From positions 2,797,879 to 2,861,878 of the forward strand of contig OZ025877.1 of the NCBI GenBank assembly GCA_964019415.1: a stretch of 64,000 nt of DNA, read 5' to 3'. A program made the position numbers and the translations under genes. Source of the DNA: Ianthella basta. Lineage: Eukaryota; Porifera; Demospongiae; Verongiida; Ianthellidae. Positions within the stretch are counted from its first letter, which is position 1; each line of letters opens with the position of its first letter. Below, in pieces: positions 1 to 12,024 of this stretch. Below the pieces are notes generated by a model, which did no database searches, had not been told where the DNA came from, and saw only the letters and a program-made list of their open reading frames with translations.

Positions 1-783
1 GGAACCGAATTAAGGACAATACAGTAAGCTGGGAGCAACCTAGTCCCCCAGCTGATTGTAGATGTATGCATGTGGAATTCATAGGTTGTGGACGCTTCTA
101 TTTTACAAATTACTAAGCCAAATGTGCTTCAGGCTTCAAACTTGAAGATTTTGCTACTTATCACTACCAGTGCTAATAAAATCAGATCAGTAGCACTCTT
201 AGAAGAATTTTGAGTGCATTCTATTTTGAATATAGAAATATTTGTCAGTAAGTAGCCCACCTATGCCAATATGTCTTGTATGGTGGCCCACACTGCCTCT
301 GTGTTGCTGTTTTACAGAATGTGTGCGTGCATACAATCGCTTGTGTGCGTACTGAACATACAATTAATGCAAGGTTGGTTGGGTGAGGTGAGCATGTGTA
401 GTTATTACAGCTGCATACCTACCAACCTCTTCTGCATCTTTAGCTCTACTAGAACATTTCTCAAATGACAAATTACTTCTGGACATTACACATATTAATA
501 ATGAATTAATTCATTTCTGTATATCCACCCAGAATTTTGTGTTCTGTTAAACCTTTGATAGACAGACTTCAGAATATGGTCAAAGTAATTCAGTAAATAC
601 GTAGTAAAAATGTCTGTAAATGCAACTTCTTTACATGTGAAGCTAGGGAGGTGGAATTGGCTTGATGGTAATTCAGATGAGACCACTGTATGCATGTGAG
701 TAGCAGAATGGGGAATTCTGGCCACCAGTCATTGTGGTCTACTTTGAGTAATTCTCCTTGCACAATTCACCTCTTTACTGCAG
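1..783. other. Intergenic or intronic, no gene recognised
   Basis: AT-rich sequence with short ORFs only and no recognisable domain. It could be intron or upstream sequence of the CARD-like exon that starts at about 784. Confidence 0.5.
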
Positions 784-1062
784 TTCAACAAGTTCGTGTC
801 TGGGAGGACCGTTTCATTGTGGCAGTGGATGCCAATGCCATTTTATCTAAACTTGTGGAAACAGATATCATTTCCGATGATTATCAAACAAAAGTCAGCC
901 AGATGACCAATCAAGCAGAGCAAAACCAATTCCTCTGGTCACACTTCATGAAAACATGTGAAACCAGAGACTTGATGGAAGTCTGTGATATAATCAGTGC
1001 CGTGAAAGGCAACCGAAAGATGAAAAGATTGGGTCTAGACATGAAAGACATGCTGGAGAAAG
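784..1062 (+). CDS. CARD/death-fold-like internal exon
   Basis: The exon is bounded by an acceptor (tttactgcag before 784) and a donor (AAAG/gtcagt after 1062). It is 279 nt, entering after one base of a codon and ending after one base. The product reads as a chain of amphipathic helices: an AILSKLVETDIISDDY stretch, then MTNQAEQNQFLWSHFM, then a Leu/Met-rich tail with KGNRKMKRLGLDM. This follows the pattern of CARD domains (IL..L...I....Y followed by a helix bundle), which recruit partners in innate-immune and apoptotic complexes by homotypic contact. No start, stop or neighbouring exon was found within 3 kb, so the gene is partial here. The family call is from pattern only; another death-fold family is possible. 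Confidence 0.5.
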
Positions 1063-3560
1063 GTCAGTATTGCACGTGTTGGTGTGTACAAGTAAAACTG
1101 TGTATGCTGGCCCATGCAAGCTACACCATCATTACTTCAGTCCACGATTACTCTATATGTATTACGTGGATCACCTATTCCAGGTACGGTGTGTATAATT
1201 TTACTTGTAGGAAGTTGCCATGGAACAGGCTTACTGTTTTAAGTCCATATACATACGTAGCAAGGAATTGAACAGCATAAATGTACCTGACCTCAAAATC
1301 TACTATGACAATTTTTATGAACATGTATGAATTTCAGAATGTGATTGATACGATTCATTATAGGCAATGCTCATGATTTGCCATGTGAAGCAGTGCTAGC
1401 ATAATCATGATTGCATACAATGCAACACAGTCATGATCAAAAGTATGCAACGTATGTATGTTTTTATGCAGAGTGAGCCAAAAATATCCCTTTTGCAGGA
1501 GGTAACTATTTTGCATGGGACCTGTAACAATGTTCAAGCAGCTAGCTAATGAGACAAGTTAGGGATGGCTAGGGTGAGCCATCCTTGAGCAACCATTTAG
1601 CTAGTTTGTCAGCTACAATGAAAGAGTAGTTATAGCTAGCTACCTAGCTACCAGGATTTCTAGGGACTTCTCAGAGTCCTCCTATCATCTGCACAGCATG
1701 TTCCTGTTTCTGTTGTTGAATTAGCTAGATGACCGAATTGGTGACTGTGTACTGAAGGGTAGCTGAAGAACTCCTCAAGCTTATAGATAGAAAGTGGCTT
1801 GGACATTTTCACATTGCTGTGAGCTTGAAACGGTAGTTGGAGGAAGCTAGCTACCAACTGTCTTCTTTAGCACATGAAAGCTATATGGGACTGTCAATGG
1901 ACTAGCAGTCTATAGTCTTGAGCGAGACAGTCTGGATAGCTACAGTAGGCATCTAGGTGAACGATTCTGGCGAATCGAGAGACTGGAAAGAGGCATAAGC
2001 TTCCTACAAATGACACAGCAGGTGCATGGGTTCCAATTGAGAGGCATATCCTTTCACCGCACAAAGTGAAATGACGTCAGCTCCAACTTCCTAGAAATCT
2101 CCTATGAGGTAAGAAGGAGGAGGATATGGGTTGAAAAGGTCAGGGAAAAATGTACGGCAAGGTGAAGCCAAGCCATATAATATTCCCTATCCATTTTCAA
2201 CCCATATTCTTCTCCTTACTACCGTATAAGAGATATGCACTTATCTTAGTATTTCAGAAATTGTTTAACAGTTACGTATAATTGTACGTACTAATGATGA
2301 TAGTGTACAATGTACATAGTGTACCTAGTTCACTATTTATGCATGGTGTACAGCGCACATACTCTGCATGGCCACTAGACCTACTTTCTCAGTATCACAT
2401 GTATTTTTGGGGTGAAGAAACTGTCAACTGCACACCTTAGACAGTGAGTGTTTGCTGACAATGCAAATGGCTTTAGGAGTGAAGGTGTAACTCAGACTTT
2501 AGTCATGCAAGGAGCAGCCTGATGGATGGTGCGAAGATTTGATTGAAAGAGATAGTGCATTGTGTCTGGCTGCTGCTGAAGTGCCTGCCTGGCCATGGTA
2601 GAGGTGACGGGTCAGTCGGGTGCTGTGCTTGACCATGACGTTGTGTGGATTGAAACATGGACTAAACGCATATAATGAGGGTGACAGTCAATAAGAGCCC
2701 ACAGAGTGGGAAGCTGACATAATTACTTGGTATGAATTTAGTAGGCAGCAATTTGAAATCATTTGTTGAACTGAGGTTTGATGGTGGCAGTAGAACCAAC
2801 TCCTCTTCTGCCCCTGCTCAATGATATGTTAGTATAGTGGCCAGACTACAGCACAAATGCACCAATAAAATTTACTCCACATTGCACTGCTGTTTCATCC
2901 TGAGTAATACTTACATTGACCATAGGTCTATCAGGAGGTGCTACGCCAAAATGAACTATCCCTGGTGAAGTCTTGTGAAATGTATACATTTGTCATATTG
3001 CATCAATACATACAGTCTTACTGACCTTTTGTACCGTAGAGTGCATGCATTGTAGTTACGTGTGAACACATTATGTTTTGAGCTGGAGATCTACATACGT
3101 ATATACACCTTATACAATAGCTTGTAGGAAGATTGTAGTGACTGCTTATCATTGTGTTTGTATTATTAGTAGATAGATACTATTGTTTATGCTGACTGTG
3201 TACGTACACAATGAATTATATAATTATACGCTTCTTGCATGGCATGAGTGTTCAAAGCTAAATATAATATGTACATCACAGCATGTCATAGGTGTGATGT
3301 ATAATATTATAGAATTTTTTATTTGTAGCTATCTATGTAGCAAGTGTGGATGGAGCCCATTAGTGGTACGTGTGCACTAACATTAAATTATAAAATGTTT
3401 ACATGCATGCATGCAAATATACTTGAATTGACTGACCTAGCTATTATTAGGGCGAGCCTAAGCAAAGCCCCTCGAGGGTGGTGCGAAAACCGGATAAGTG
3501 TATGTGCACAAATGCATATTCTCTCTTTAATTTTCTCCCTTTCTCTACAAGCAACTATAT
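1063..3560. other. Non-coding spacer, no gene recognised
   Basis: About 2.5 kb with no ORF longer than 75 codons that resembles a protein. The only structure seen is the hairpin at 2097-2234. Confidence 0.5.
2097..2234. repeat. Imperfect hairpin, MITE-like
   Basis: Arms 2097-2137 and 2193-2234 are inverted copies of each other (core GGATATGGGTTGAAAA against TTTTCAACCCATATTC) around a 55-bp centre. The size and shape fit a foldback MITE. No clear target duplication was seen. Confidence 0.5.
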
Positions 3561-4303
3561 AAGATACAAGATACAAGGACAGCACAGCCAACTACAAACA
3601 AGGTCAAGTCACTAAACCAACCGGGTTCATGCAGGCATGAACATTGGTGGTTAGCTACTGGTAGGGTCCATCTCTTTATGGCATGTGCACATTCATTACT
3701 CTCATGCAGTGGCTGAGATATGTGAGGGGGTACGGTAGCTACAGTTTTGCTCACCCCTCACTCCACTCCTCCCCCACCCACCCCTCATTCCTTCCCCCCA
3801 CCCACTCCTCACTCCACCCCTCTCCACACCCAGCTCACTCCACCCCCTTACCACCCATGCATCCCTAACTCCACCCCTCTCCTTACCCACCCCTTTGGCT
3901 GGTGAAGGATTCTCAGGCATTAATCATGTGGATGATCTGGAGTTGTCAATAAACAAAATGGTTTCGTCCCAATAAGTGAAATGTCCAAGGGCCTTCTTCA
4001 GCTGCAAAATAATACCAATAATTGCACTAACTATATATCTTCCTGAATGTGGTATTGAATCCCTATAACATGGTATAAAAGTCACATCTTTTAAGCACAT
4101 GTCATTTCAATCACAGCAAAGAATTATTATTGAACATTGGTAACTACAAAGAAAGCACACAGTGTGTATGTAAGGCAAAGATGAGTTCACTACATGTTGA
4201 TTAATTAAAGTTCCAGCACACACTTTCACTGCACTAGTTTGCAAAGGGAGCACACACTGTTAAACTGGCTGCACTTCTTGATGTAACATGTACAGCCTTG
4301 CTC

Positions 4304-5558
4304 TCAGTTGATGAGTATCTCAAGTTGCTCTAATCCTATGTATTCAGTCCCAGAGACATGAGTATGGCACATCCTTATTTCAATGTCAGCACTTCCTTCC
4401 TGGCTCAGTGTGGTAGTGAACCATGGTCCACCACGATTGCAACAAGTACTCCCACTTGCACACCCCTGTGAGTCCCACAGCGGGTCAGCTAGGTACCACT
4501 GGGTTGTTGGACCACCACTACTTTTCCCTGATTCGCAGAAGTAATTATTTCCCACAAATGGAGGTGAAGAGGGACCAGGATAAGTGGCAGCACAGGGACA
4601 GTTGCAGCAGTTACTGCCGTAGTCTTCTGAATACCCTACTGCAAAGGTCCAGATGTGGTTACGAGGACTGCCATATGTCACAGACAGACCTGAAACATAG
4701 GCACTGTCCAGAGTAGTTTGGCCAGCATAATGGTAGTTGTAGAATGCAGGTGGTGCATAGTACCTGGTATCCCCGAGCTCTTCCACAGACTTTAGTGTAG
4801 TGTACCCCGTGTGTTGGGAAGGTGACTGAGGGGGAGCAGGCAATAGAGCCAGAATGTGAACGGGTGCACATACGTGTGGATGAAGTGACAGTGTAGGTCA
4901 GTCCCTGAGGACAGGTATTGCTGGCATTGGTCATGTCAATATAAGCTGCCCTCATCCATCCTCCAGTGACGTTGCCACAGTTATTGGTTTCCATTTCACA
5001 GTATACCTGCAGTGATCCTGTGGTAGTGTTGATCCAGTAGTACCCAGATTGAGAAGTGTGGCTGCATTCATGTATCTCTTTGCAAGAGCTAGCAGGATAT
5101 TTTCTATCACCGGGGCAGGTTAGGTTCAACTCTCTCCTAAGCTGGTCTAGAATTTCTTCCTTTAGTTGCTCAATAACATCATCAGGTACTGTACCAGGTG
5201 GACCAGGACTTCCATCCGACCCATTCCTACCATCCACTCCGTCTCTGCCATCTACTCCTGGTAGACCCATTGGTCCCTGTTCACCGTCAGTTCCATTCAT
5301 CCCCATCATTCCCTGTGGGCCAACTGGTCCAACTGGTCCCTGCAGTCCTGGAGCACCATCTGACCCATTTCTTCCATCTGCTCCTCTCTCACCCTTGAGT
5401 CCAGGTTCACCGGGGGCTCCATTATTGCCAGGTTTGCCAGGCAGTGCTTGAATAGTTGGGATAGAAGACCTCTTGCCACAGATAGCCTGTGTGGCTTACC
5501 CTCTGAGGAAGAGGACTGTGATTGAGCCCAGAACAAGTAGGAGCTTGACAGCAAACAT
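4304..5558 (-). pseudogene. Collagen/fibrinogen-like-related secreted protein, copy 1 (two lesions)
   Basis: This matches the intact 417-residue copy at 18258-19511 in structure: signal peptide, Gly-X-Y repeats, a short coiled coil and a Cys-rich C-terminal domain. Two lesions break it. A GAA codon just after the signal peptide is TAA here (5496-5498). An extra C at 4763/4764 shifts the frame inside the C-terminal domain, at the conserved GRARGYQ segment. The stop lies in AGAGG/GTAAGC, which could also act as a splice donor, so a spliced rescue cannot be excluded. The frameshift would still need correcting. Only the two halves on either side of 4763 keep an open frame. Confidence 0.85.
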
Positions 5559-6412
5559 GACTGGCAGTGCTCCGCTTGATAGTCTTAGATTAAAGCACCT
5601 AACTTGATTCTCCAACACTTATTTCCCAGTCTGTTTCCGGATTAGGCCATTAACTGCTGTGTTGTTCAGGTTGACCATCTGAGTTTTATACATGTATGAT
5701 ACTGATGTTCCTACACTGTACATTCTTGTATAAATTACACAAGTGTCACTATCACTACTGTGCATGCACCCCCCACATTGTTCATATTCAGGTGTAATTG
5801 CTCATGTTACCACTTTGTATTTAACACTACCTATGTCTGCAAGAGATCTGCATACACAAACTCTATCAATCAGCCAGTAGCTGCACTGAGCTATCAAGTG
5901 CATGTGAAACGGCTTGACAACACACTTGGCTGGCAGTGTGTCATAACATATACATTACAGTACCAGCAACAAAACTATACAACTTTAGCATACTGGATTG
6001 CCCAACACTTATTCTACCTCAGCTGTTATCAGGTAATGGGTACACAGTGACCTGTCTAAGACAACCGCCTGTGGGTCAGTTCTAACTGACCTTCATAAGA
6101 GAGGTGGCTGCTCTACAGAGGTAGATTGCAGTGTTAACTTTATTTGGGGCCAGGTAGGCTGGCTGTTTTAGGGGGTGGCTGCCTAACACAGTGACTATCT
6201 TATCTAGACAGGTCCCACTGTACATACCTCTGTTGTAGGCCTATTTAAGTTTATGCAATGACACTGTGGTGTTCCTTCAGTATGCCATCTTCAACTTCAC
6301 TGTAGCTACAGTGACATATAAGCATGTCACCATCATTGTTACGTAATCCACACACGTATACTCCTCCACATTTCATAAAAGGTGTTACATGCCCAAATTA
6401 CCACAGGAAGTT

Positions 6413-6417
<5 letters not shown>

Positions 6418-6492
<75 letters not shown>
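6418..6492. repeat. (CA)n microsatellite
   Basis: About 37 uninterrupted CA repeats upstream of collagen copy 1. The equivalent place in units 2 and 3 has only 5-7 repeats, so the tract expanded after duplication. Confidence 0.95.
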
Positions 6493-6493
<1 letters not shown>

Positions 6494-7032
6494 TACAGGA
6501 TCATACTTGAATGGCTGCAGACCTTTCAGCGGTACTAGAGTCAAATGCATGGCAATGTACACACGTACTTGTAATGTATCCAACTTTAGATCTCCAATTT
6601 GCCATCGTTACACATACATATGCATACAGCAGTTTGTCCCTAGTCTCATTCCCAGATCACTTCAGGCCACCATTTTGACAAAGGCCTGGAAGCCATTTTT
6701 ATGGAAGTTGGGCTGGGTACGAGGCTATCTCATCCCCAGCGCACCTCTGACCACCATTTTGAAACTGCCCTTTCAAAGTGGAGATAATCATACAGTCCTA
6801 AAAGTCATGCACGTGACAAACCCACTCAAATAGTACATCAAAGTGTGCATTACAGTAACAGTACTGTAGTGTGGCGCTGTACAAGATTTGGGATATAAGG
6901 ATTGAGTGGACATGCAGACATTCCTTAAGTGCAATAAAGAAAATTGTAATAAATATATATGTAGAGCTTACATTTTGTTTGCATAAAGGTACCTTGCATG
7001 CATGTGTACAGGAGTGTTGTGTTCAGTGGACA

Positions 7033-9435
7033 TCACAATATGGAGCAACAACTTCCTTTGGACTGCAGAACAAAGAGATACAGGTGTGACTGTGAGGATG
7101 ACTGCACTTCTGGCATACACACAAACTCTCTCTCTTCTCCTACCGCTCTCTTGCCTTCCACTCCCCCTCCCCCACCCTCCTCCTCCCCCTGTTCTTTCCC
7201 TCCCCTCCTTTCCCCTTCTTCCTGCCCTCCTCCTCCTCCTCCCCCTCTCACTCCCCTACCCTCTGCTTCCCTTCTCCTTCGCCATGCCCTCTCCCTCCTC
7301 ACCTCCTTGTAGAATGCCTTGGAGCTGACACTAAGGTGGTCTGTCTTATCAACCAGGTCATCCAACCTCTCTCCTCGTCTGAGAACAGCTTGGATGGTAT
7401 CATGCTACAAGTGAAGGGTGGAACACGTTGGGTCAAGGATGGATGGGTGGGGTGGAGGTAGTGATGGGGAGAGGTGCTGGTGGGGGGAGGTGATGGTGGG
7501 GAGAGGTGATGGTGGGTGAGGTGATGGCAATGGTTGAATTGTAGTGAAGGAGACACACTTAACGAATACATTCTACTCACTATGACAAATTTGGTCTCAT
7601 CGAGGTCATTCTGAACCTTCATTAGAGGGTCGGCCTCTTTGGGGTCCTTTAGCCGTGGGGTAGAAAGGAATAAGAGAAGAAAGGGAGAGAAGGATACAGC
7701 ACGATACAGTGCCAACAGCACAAGTACAATTTCACCATAAACTTGCACATACCATAACTGCATACAACATACAGGACTGTCATAGACACCTCTCAATCAC
7801 CATGGGAGTGGTGCAAGTGTATCCGTTTTGCAACCCAACAGCAAATTGTCCCTCTTCAGAGGTGTATGTATGTAACTGTGCACACAGCTCAAACTACCCG
7901 TGTAATGTACACCACAGGGCAGGGATGGTGGGTATTGTCCCCATCCCATGTTGTTCTGAATAAGGAGGTTCTTACTAAACAAACCACTATTCACACTAAT
8001 AAGGCGTTTGGTGCTACAATAGACACATCATTGTCGTATGGCCACTATTGCTACACACCTTGCTATTAGCAGCACTCACTCACACACAACAGACAATTAG
8101 TGTACCTGGTACTTTGAGAGGAGGTTATCCAAGGCAGGATAGGACAGGTCTCTGGAATAGAGTGAAGTGGAGGAAGAGGAAACAGAGAGCAACTGTCATC
8201 CACACACCCACACATGGGGCACACACAACTCACATTGGTTAAACTACACAACCACTTTCATCTCAGCCTGCACTCTCCCACCCCTTGCTCCACCCCTCAC
8301 TCCACCCCCTCCCCCACCCTCACCTGCTGGCCTCCTTCCATGCTGCCTTGTTGGGGAAGTCCATCTCAAACTGATCCATGATCTTGTTGATGAGTGTGTA
8401 GCAGACCCGAGAGGGGTACTCCTGGTCGGACACCACCACACACGACAGCCCATCAGACCGGACATGCACATGGCAGATGTACTCTGAGGGGTGAGTAATA
8501 AGGAGTACAGCAGTGCCTTGATGGGGCGGGGCAGAACACTAGCGTTGTATACAATGTACTACAGCAATGTGTAGACAACACCACACAGGTGCACATTCAA
8601 GTGTGCTTGTTAATGTACACTGCTTGTGTTGTATGTAAGTGTGTATGTAGTTGTGTACACATTGGGGGGTTATCTCTTGCTAAGCCACACCCACTACTAC
8701 AGACAGGGAAAGGACCACTAAACAGCAATGTGAACACATGCACACACGCACGCGCGCACACACACGCACGCATGCACGCACACACACACATACTTCTTCA
8801 GTTCTCCTTGTCCTGGATGGACGTAGGGCGGGATCTAGGCCCCGTTTCGAAAGCCAGTTAAATGTCGGGGTGAGTTGGCTGGACTCACGCCCCTAACCCT
8901 GGGTAGGGTAGCTGCTGGGCGCCGTGGCCCTTCAAGGCCGTGGATGGTCGCCCATCCGTCGGGGTGCCGTGACCATGAGAGGTCGTTACTGGTCGCCCGT
9001 CCGAGTGACAACTGACCCACACAGGAGCCCAGGGGGTGCGGCGGAAAGTTGGCACTTGCGGTGAGAGGCCACTTTTCGGGTTCGAGAGGCTTCGTTGGTC
9101 CTGAGCTTGACAGCACCAGGAAATGGGCACAAGTGCGGACGAGGAACAGCGACGCTAGCCCTGGGGGTGCCTTGTGCGCAGAAAGTTCCATCCGCCAGCC
9201 GTAACCGCGCCAACATGGTACAGATTGCTCGATTCTGGTGTCCCTCTACTGACCGCGTGGCCCCCCTACCGCCATCTTGATGACGACACACACACACGCA
9301 CATCACACTCGCACGCACGCACACACACACACACACATACACACACAACTACCCTCCCCACTCACCCTGTTCCTTTACAGACTGCCTCCGGCCCACATCT
9401 GTCCTCTCCACAAGCAGGTCACTTGTAAAGGTCAT
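7033..9435 (-). CDS. YKT6: YKT6-like R-SNARE, 5'-truncated but open
   Basis: YKT6 is a lipid-anchored R-SNARE used in ER-Golgi, endosomal and autophagosome fusion. Minus-strand exons in transcript order are 9366-9435, 8324-8483, 8106-8151, 7581-7646, 7303-7404 and 7033-7062. All joins are in phase and give 157 residues from the ATG at 9435. Visible landmarks are the longin-domain part (MTFTSDLLVER, then YICHVHVRSD and EYPSRVCYTL), the linker YPALDNLLSKYQ, the SNARE motif starting KEADPLMKVQNDLDETK with its zero-layer Arg in VLRRGERLDDL, and the C-terminal prenylation/palmitoylation box CCSIL. Known YKT6 proteins are about 198 residues; the first 40 or so (start of the longin fold) are absent. 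In frame just upstream of the ATG is a TAA, and no acceptor or N-terminal exon is visible. It may be a truncated duplicate, with the parent gene elsewhere. Confidence 0.85.
8822..9285. other. CpG-rich island inside the YKT6 intron, copy A
   Basis: About 460 bp of GC- and CpG-rich DNA sits inside an otherwise CpG-poor intron, between the exons at 8483 and 9366. It contains a YY1-like CGCCATCTTG at its right end. Several overlapping minus-strand frames stay open (one of 118 codons, 8835-9191). Copy B at 15304-15770 is near-identical, and the first 180 bp differ at about one position. It could be a promoter, a nested exon or an inserted element. It does not read as rRNA, and no protein was recognised. 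Confidence 0.6.
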
Positions 9436-10070
9436 ATATTAGCTACACAATTCATATATAGTATATAGTATTATATATATCACCTTCTGTTGCCAGCTAA
9501 ACAAACTGGCTTAGTACTATGTCTGTGAGAGTAGCTAGCTACTATGGCATAAGCAAATTCTATATACTATTGAGCCAAGATTATATATACTCACAGTTGA
9601 ATGGTGCAGATATCAGGCATTTTTATGCATATCAGAATTATGGAAAGTGGTGCATTGGTTAGTCTAGTTATAGTGTACTAAACCCACTCTGCTTCTGAGT
9701 GCTTGTGGGGGTGGAGTGGGTCTAGTGTGCTAGACTATGCATTGGTATGCCTTTATGAAGTGTGGAAGATGCAATTAATGATTAAATTTTCTTGAAATTG
9801 CATTTCAACTGCTACCATAATTGCTCATGGCATATAACACTGGACGCATGGTATTGTATTGTGAGCCATGCACTGAACAACTTCATTCAGCACAATGGTA
9901 CAGCTGCAAATCAGAAGAGTCCAAAACCCTACACTCCTGCTATAATTAGCAGTACATCAGCAAGTGACGTGATTATAGCTCAAAGAAGAGTTCACAGTTC
10001 CCAACAGAAGATCGATGCACCATAAGTCATAACAAGTGAAACAGCAATCAAACAACTATAATACAAGATA
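9436..10070. other. Spacer between units 1 and 2
   Basis: AT-rich. From about 9700 it resembles 16320-16640, the matching spacer before unit 3. No gene was seen. Confidence 0.6.
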
Positions 10071-10773
10071 AGGGTTAGGACAGCACAAGCAACTACAAAC
10101 AGGATCAGGTCAAGTCACTAAACCACATATGGTACAATTATAATGATAAACAGTGGCAGTAAACCAACCGGGCTCATGCAGGTATGAACATTGGTGGACA
10201 TGGTTACTGTAGCTATATAGGTAGGGTCCATCTTATTATTGTTAGTTACTCACAGTGGCTGAGATATGTGAGGGGGTAGCTACAGTACTAGTTTAGCCCA
10301 CCTCTCACTCCACCTCTCCCCCCCCACTCCTCACTCCACCCCTATCCAACCCACCCCTAACTCCACTCCTCTCCCAGCCACTCCTCACTTCAGCCCCTTT
10401 CATTGGTGAAGGATTCCCAAGCATTAATCATGTAGCAGATCTAGAGTTTCAGTAAGCACATGCAATGGTTCAGTCCCAAAAAGGACATTCTTCAGCTGCA
10501 AAATAATACCAATTGCACTTCCTGGATGTGGTAATGAATCCAAATTCCAACACAGTCTTAGCATGTGCACGTCATTCATATCACAGCAAAGAATTATTAT
10601 TGAACTTTGGTAACTACAAAGAAAGCACACAGTGTGTATGTAAAGCAAAGATGAGTTCACTACATGTTGATTACTTAAAGTTCCAGCACATACTTTCACT
10701 ACACTAGTTTACAAAGGGAGCACACACTGTTAAACTGGCTGCACTTCTTGATGTTACATGTACAGACTTGCTC

Positions 10774-12024
10774 TCAGTTGATGAGTATCTCAAATTGCTC
10801 TAATCCTATGTATTCAATGCTAGAGTCATGAGTATGGCACATCCTTAATTCAATGTCAGCATTTGCTTCCTGGCTCAGTGCGGTAGTGAACCATGGTCCA
10901 CCACGATTACAACAAGTACTCCCACTTGCACACCCCTGTGAGTCCCACAGTTGGTCGTCTAAGTACCACTGGGTTGTTACATAACCATTACTATTCCCTG
11001 ATTTGCAGAAGTAATTATTTCCTACAAATGGAGGTGCAGAGAGACCAGGATAGGGGGCAGCACAGGGACAGTTGCAGCAGGGTTGGTTAGTATTTTGTGA
11101 ATATCCTGCTACAAAGGTCCAGATGTGGTTACGAGGACTGCCATATGTCACAGACAGACCTGAAACATAGACACTGTCCAGAGTAGTTTGGCCAGCAGAA
11201 TGGTAGTTGTAGAATGCAGGTGTAGCATAGTGCTGGTACCCCCGAGCTCTTCCACAGACTTTAGTGTAGGGTACCCCGTGTATTGGGAAGGTGACTGAGG
11301 AGCAGGTATAAGAGCCAGACTGTGAACGGGTGCACATACGTGTGGATGAAGCGACAGTGTAGGTCAGCCCCTGAGGACAGGTATTGCTCGCATTAGTCAT
11401 GTCAATATAAGCTGCCCTCATCCATCCTCCAGTGATGTTACCACAGTTATCGGTTTCCATCACACAATAGACCTGCACTGGTCCAGCTCCACCATTGACC
11501 CAATAGTATGCAGATGGAGCCATTTGGTTGCATTCATGTATCTCCTTGCAGGAGCTAGCTGGGTTCTCTTCTCTAGTACCGGGGCATAGGTTCAACTCTC
11601 TCCTAAGTTGGTCTAGAATTTCTTCCTTTAGTTGCTCAATAACAGCATCAGGTACTGTACCAGGTGGACCAGGACTTCCATCTGACCCATTCCTACCATC
11701 CACTCCGTCTCTGCCATCTACTCCTGGTAGACCCATTGGTCCCTATTCACCGTCAGTTCCATTCATCCCCATCAATCCCTGTGGGCCGACAGGTCCAACT
11801 GGTCCCTGCAGTCCTGGAGCACCATCTGGCCCATTTCTTCCATCTGCTCCTCTTTCACCCTTGAGTCCAGGTTTACCGGGGGCTCCATTATTACCAGGTT
11901 TACCAGGCAGTGCTTGAATAGTTGGGATAGAAGCTTTCTTGCCACAGACAGCCTGTGTGGCTTCCCCTCTGAGGAAGAGGACTGTGATTGAGCCCAGAAC
12001 AAGAAGGAGCTTGACAGCAAACAT
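10774..12024 (-). pseudogene. Collagen/fibrinogen-like-related protein, copy 2 (single nonsense codon)
   Basis: Open from ATG 12024 to stop 10774 except for one TAG at 11743-11745, where the intact copy has CAG in GEQGP. The frame on both sides is the same, so this one base change is the only lesion. The signal peptide ([20 protein letters not shown]), the Gly-X-Y region, the VIEQLKEEILDQLRREL coiled coil and all C-terminal cysteines are kept. The stop falls in the collagen region, so the product would be a short collagen peptide. It could be a very young pseudogene, a polymorphism or a sequencing error. Confidence 0.85.

Larger units (their letters stand above)
3570..9435. repeat. Tandem segmental duplication, unit 1
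   Basis: This unit begins near a shared GGACAGCACA motif followed by a shared GTCAAGTCACTAAACC block. It then holds a (CCACCCACTCC)-rich tract, the collagen-gene 3' flank, the collagen gene, its upstream flank and the YKT6 fragment. The same order recurs in unit 2 about 6.47 kb downstream with small indels, and partly in unit 3. Confidence 0.9.

Noticed and set aside
5056-5451. Pro/Ser-rich plus-strand ORF, also at 11528-11917 and 19012-19404
   Set aside because: Antisense shadow of the Gly-X-Y collagen repeats.
8822-9285. GC-rich block as an rRNA fragment
   Set aside because: I could not match it to conserved 18S or 28S core segments. It is listed only as a CpG-rich island.
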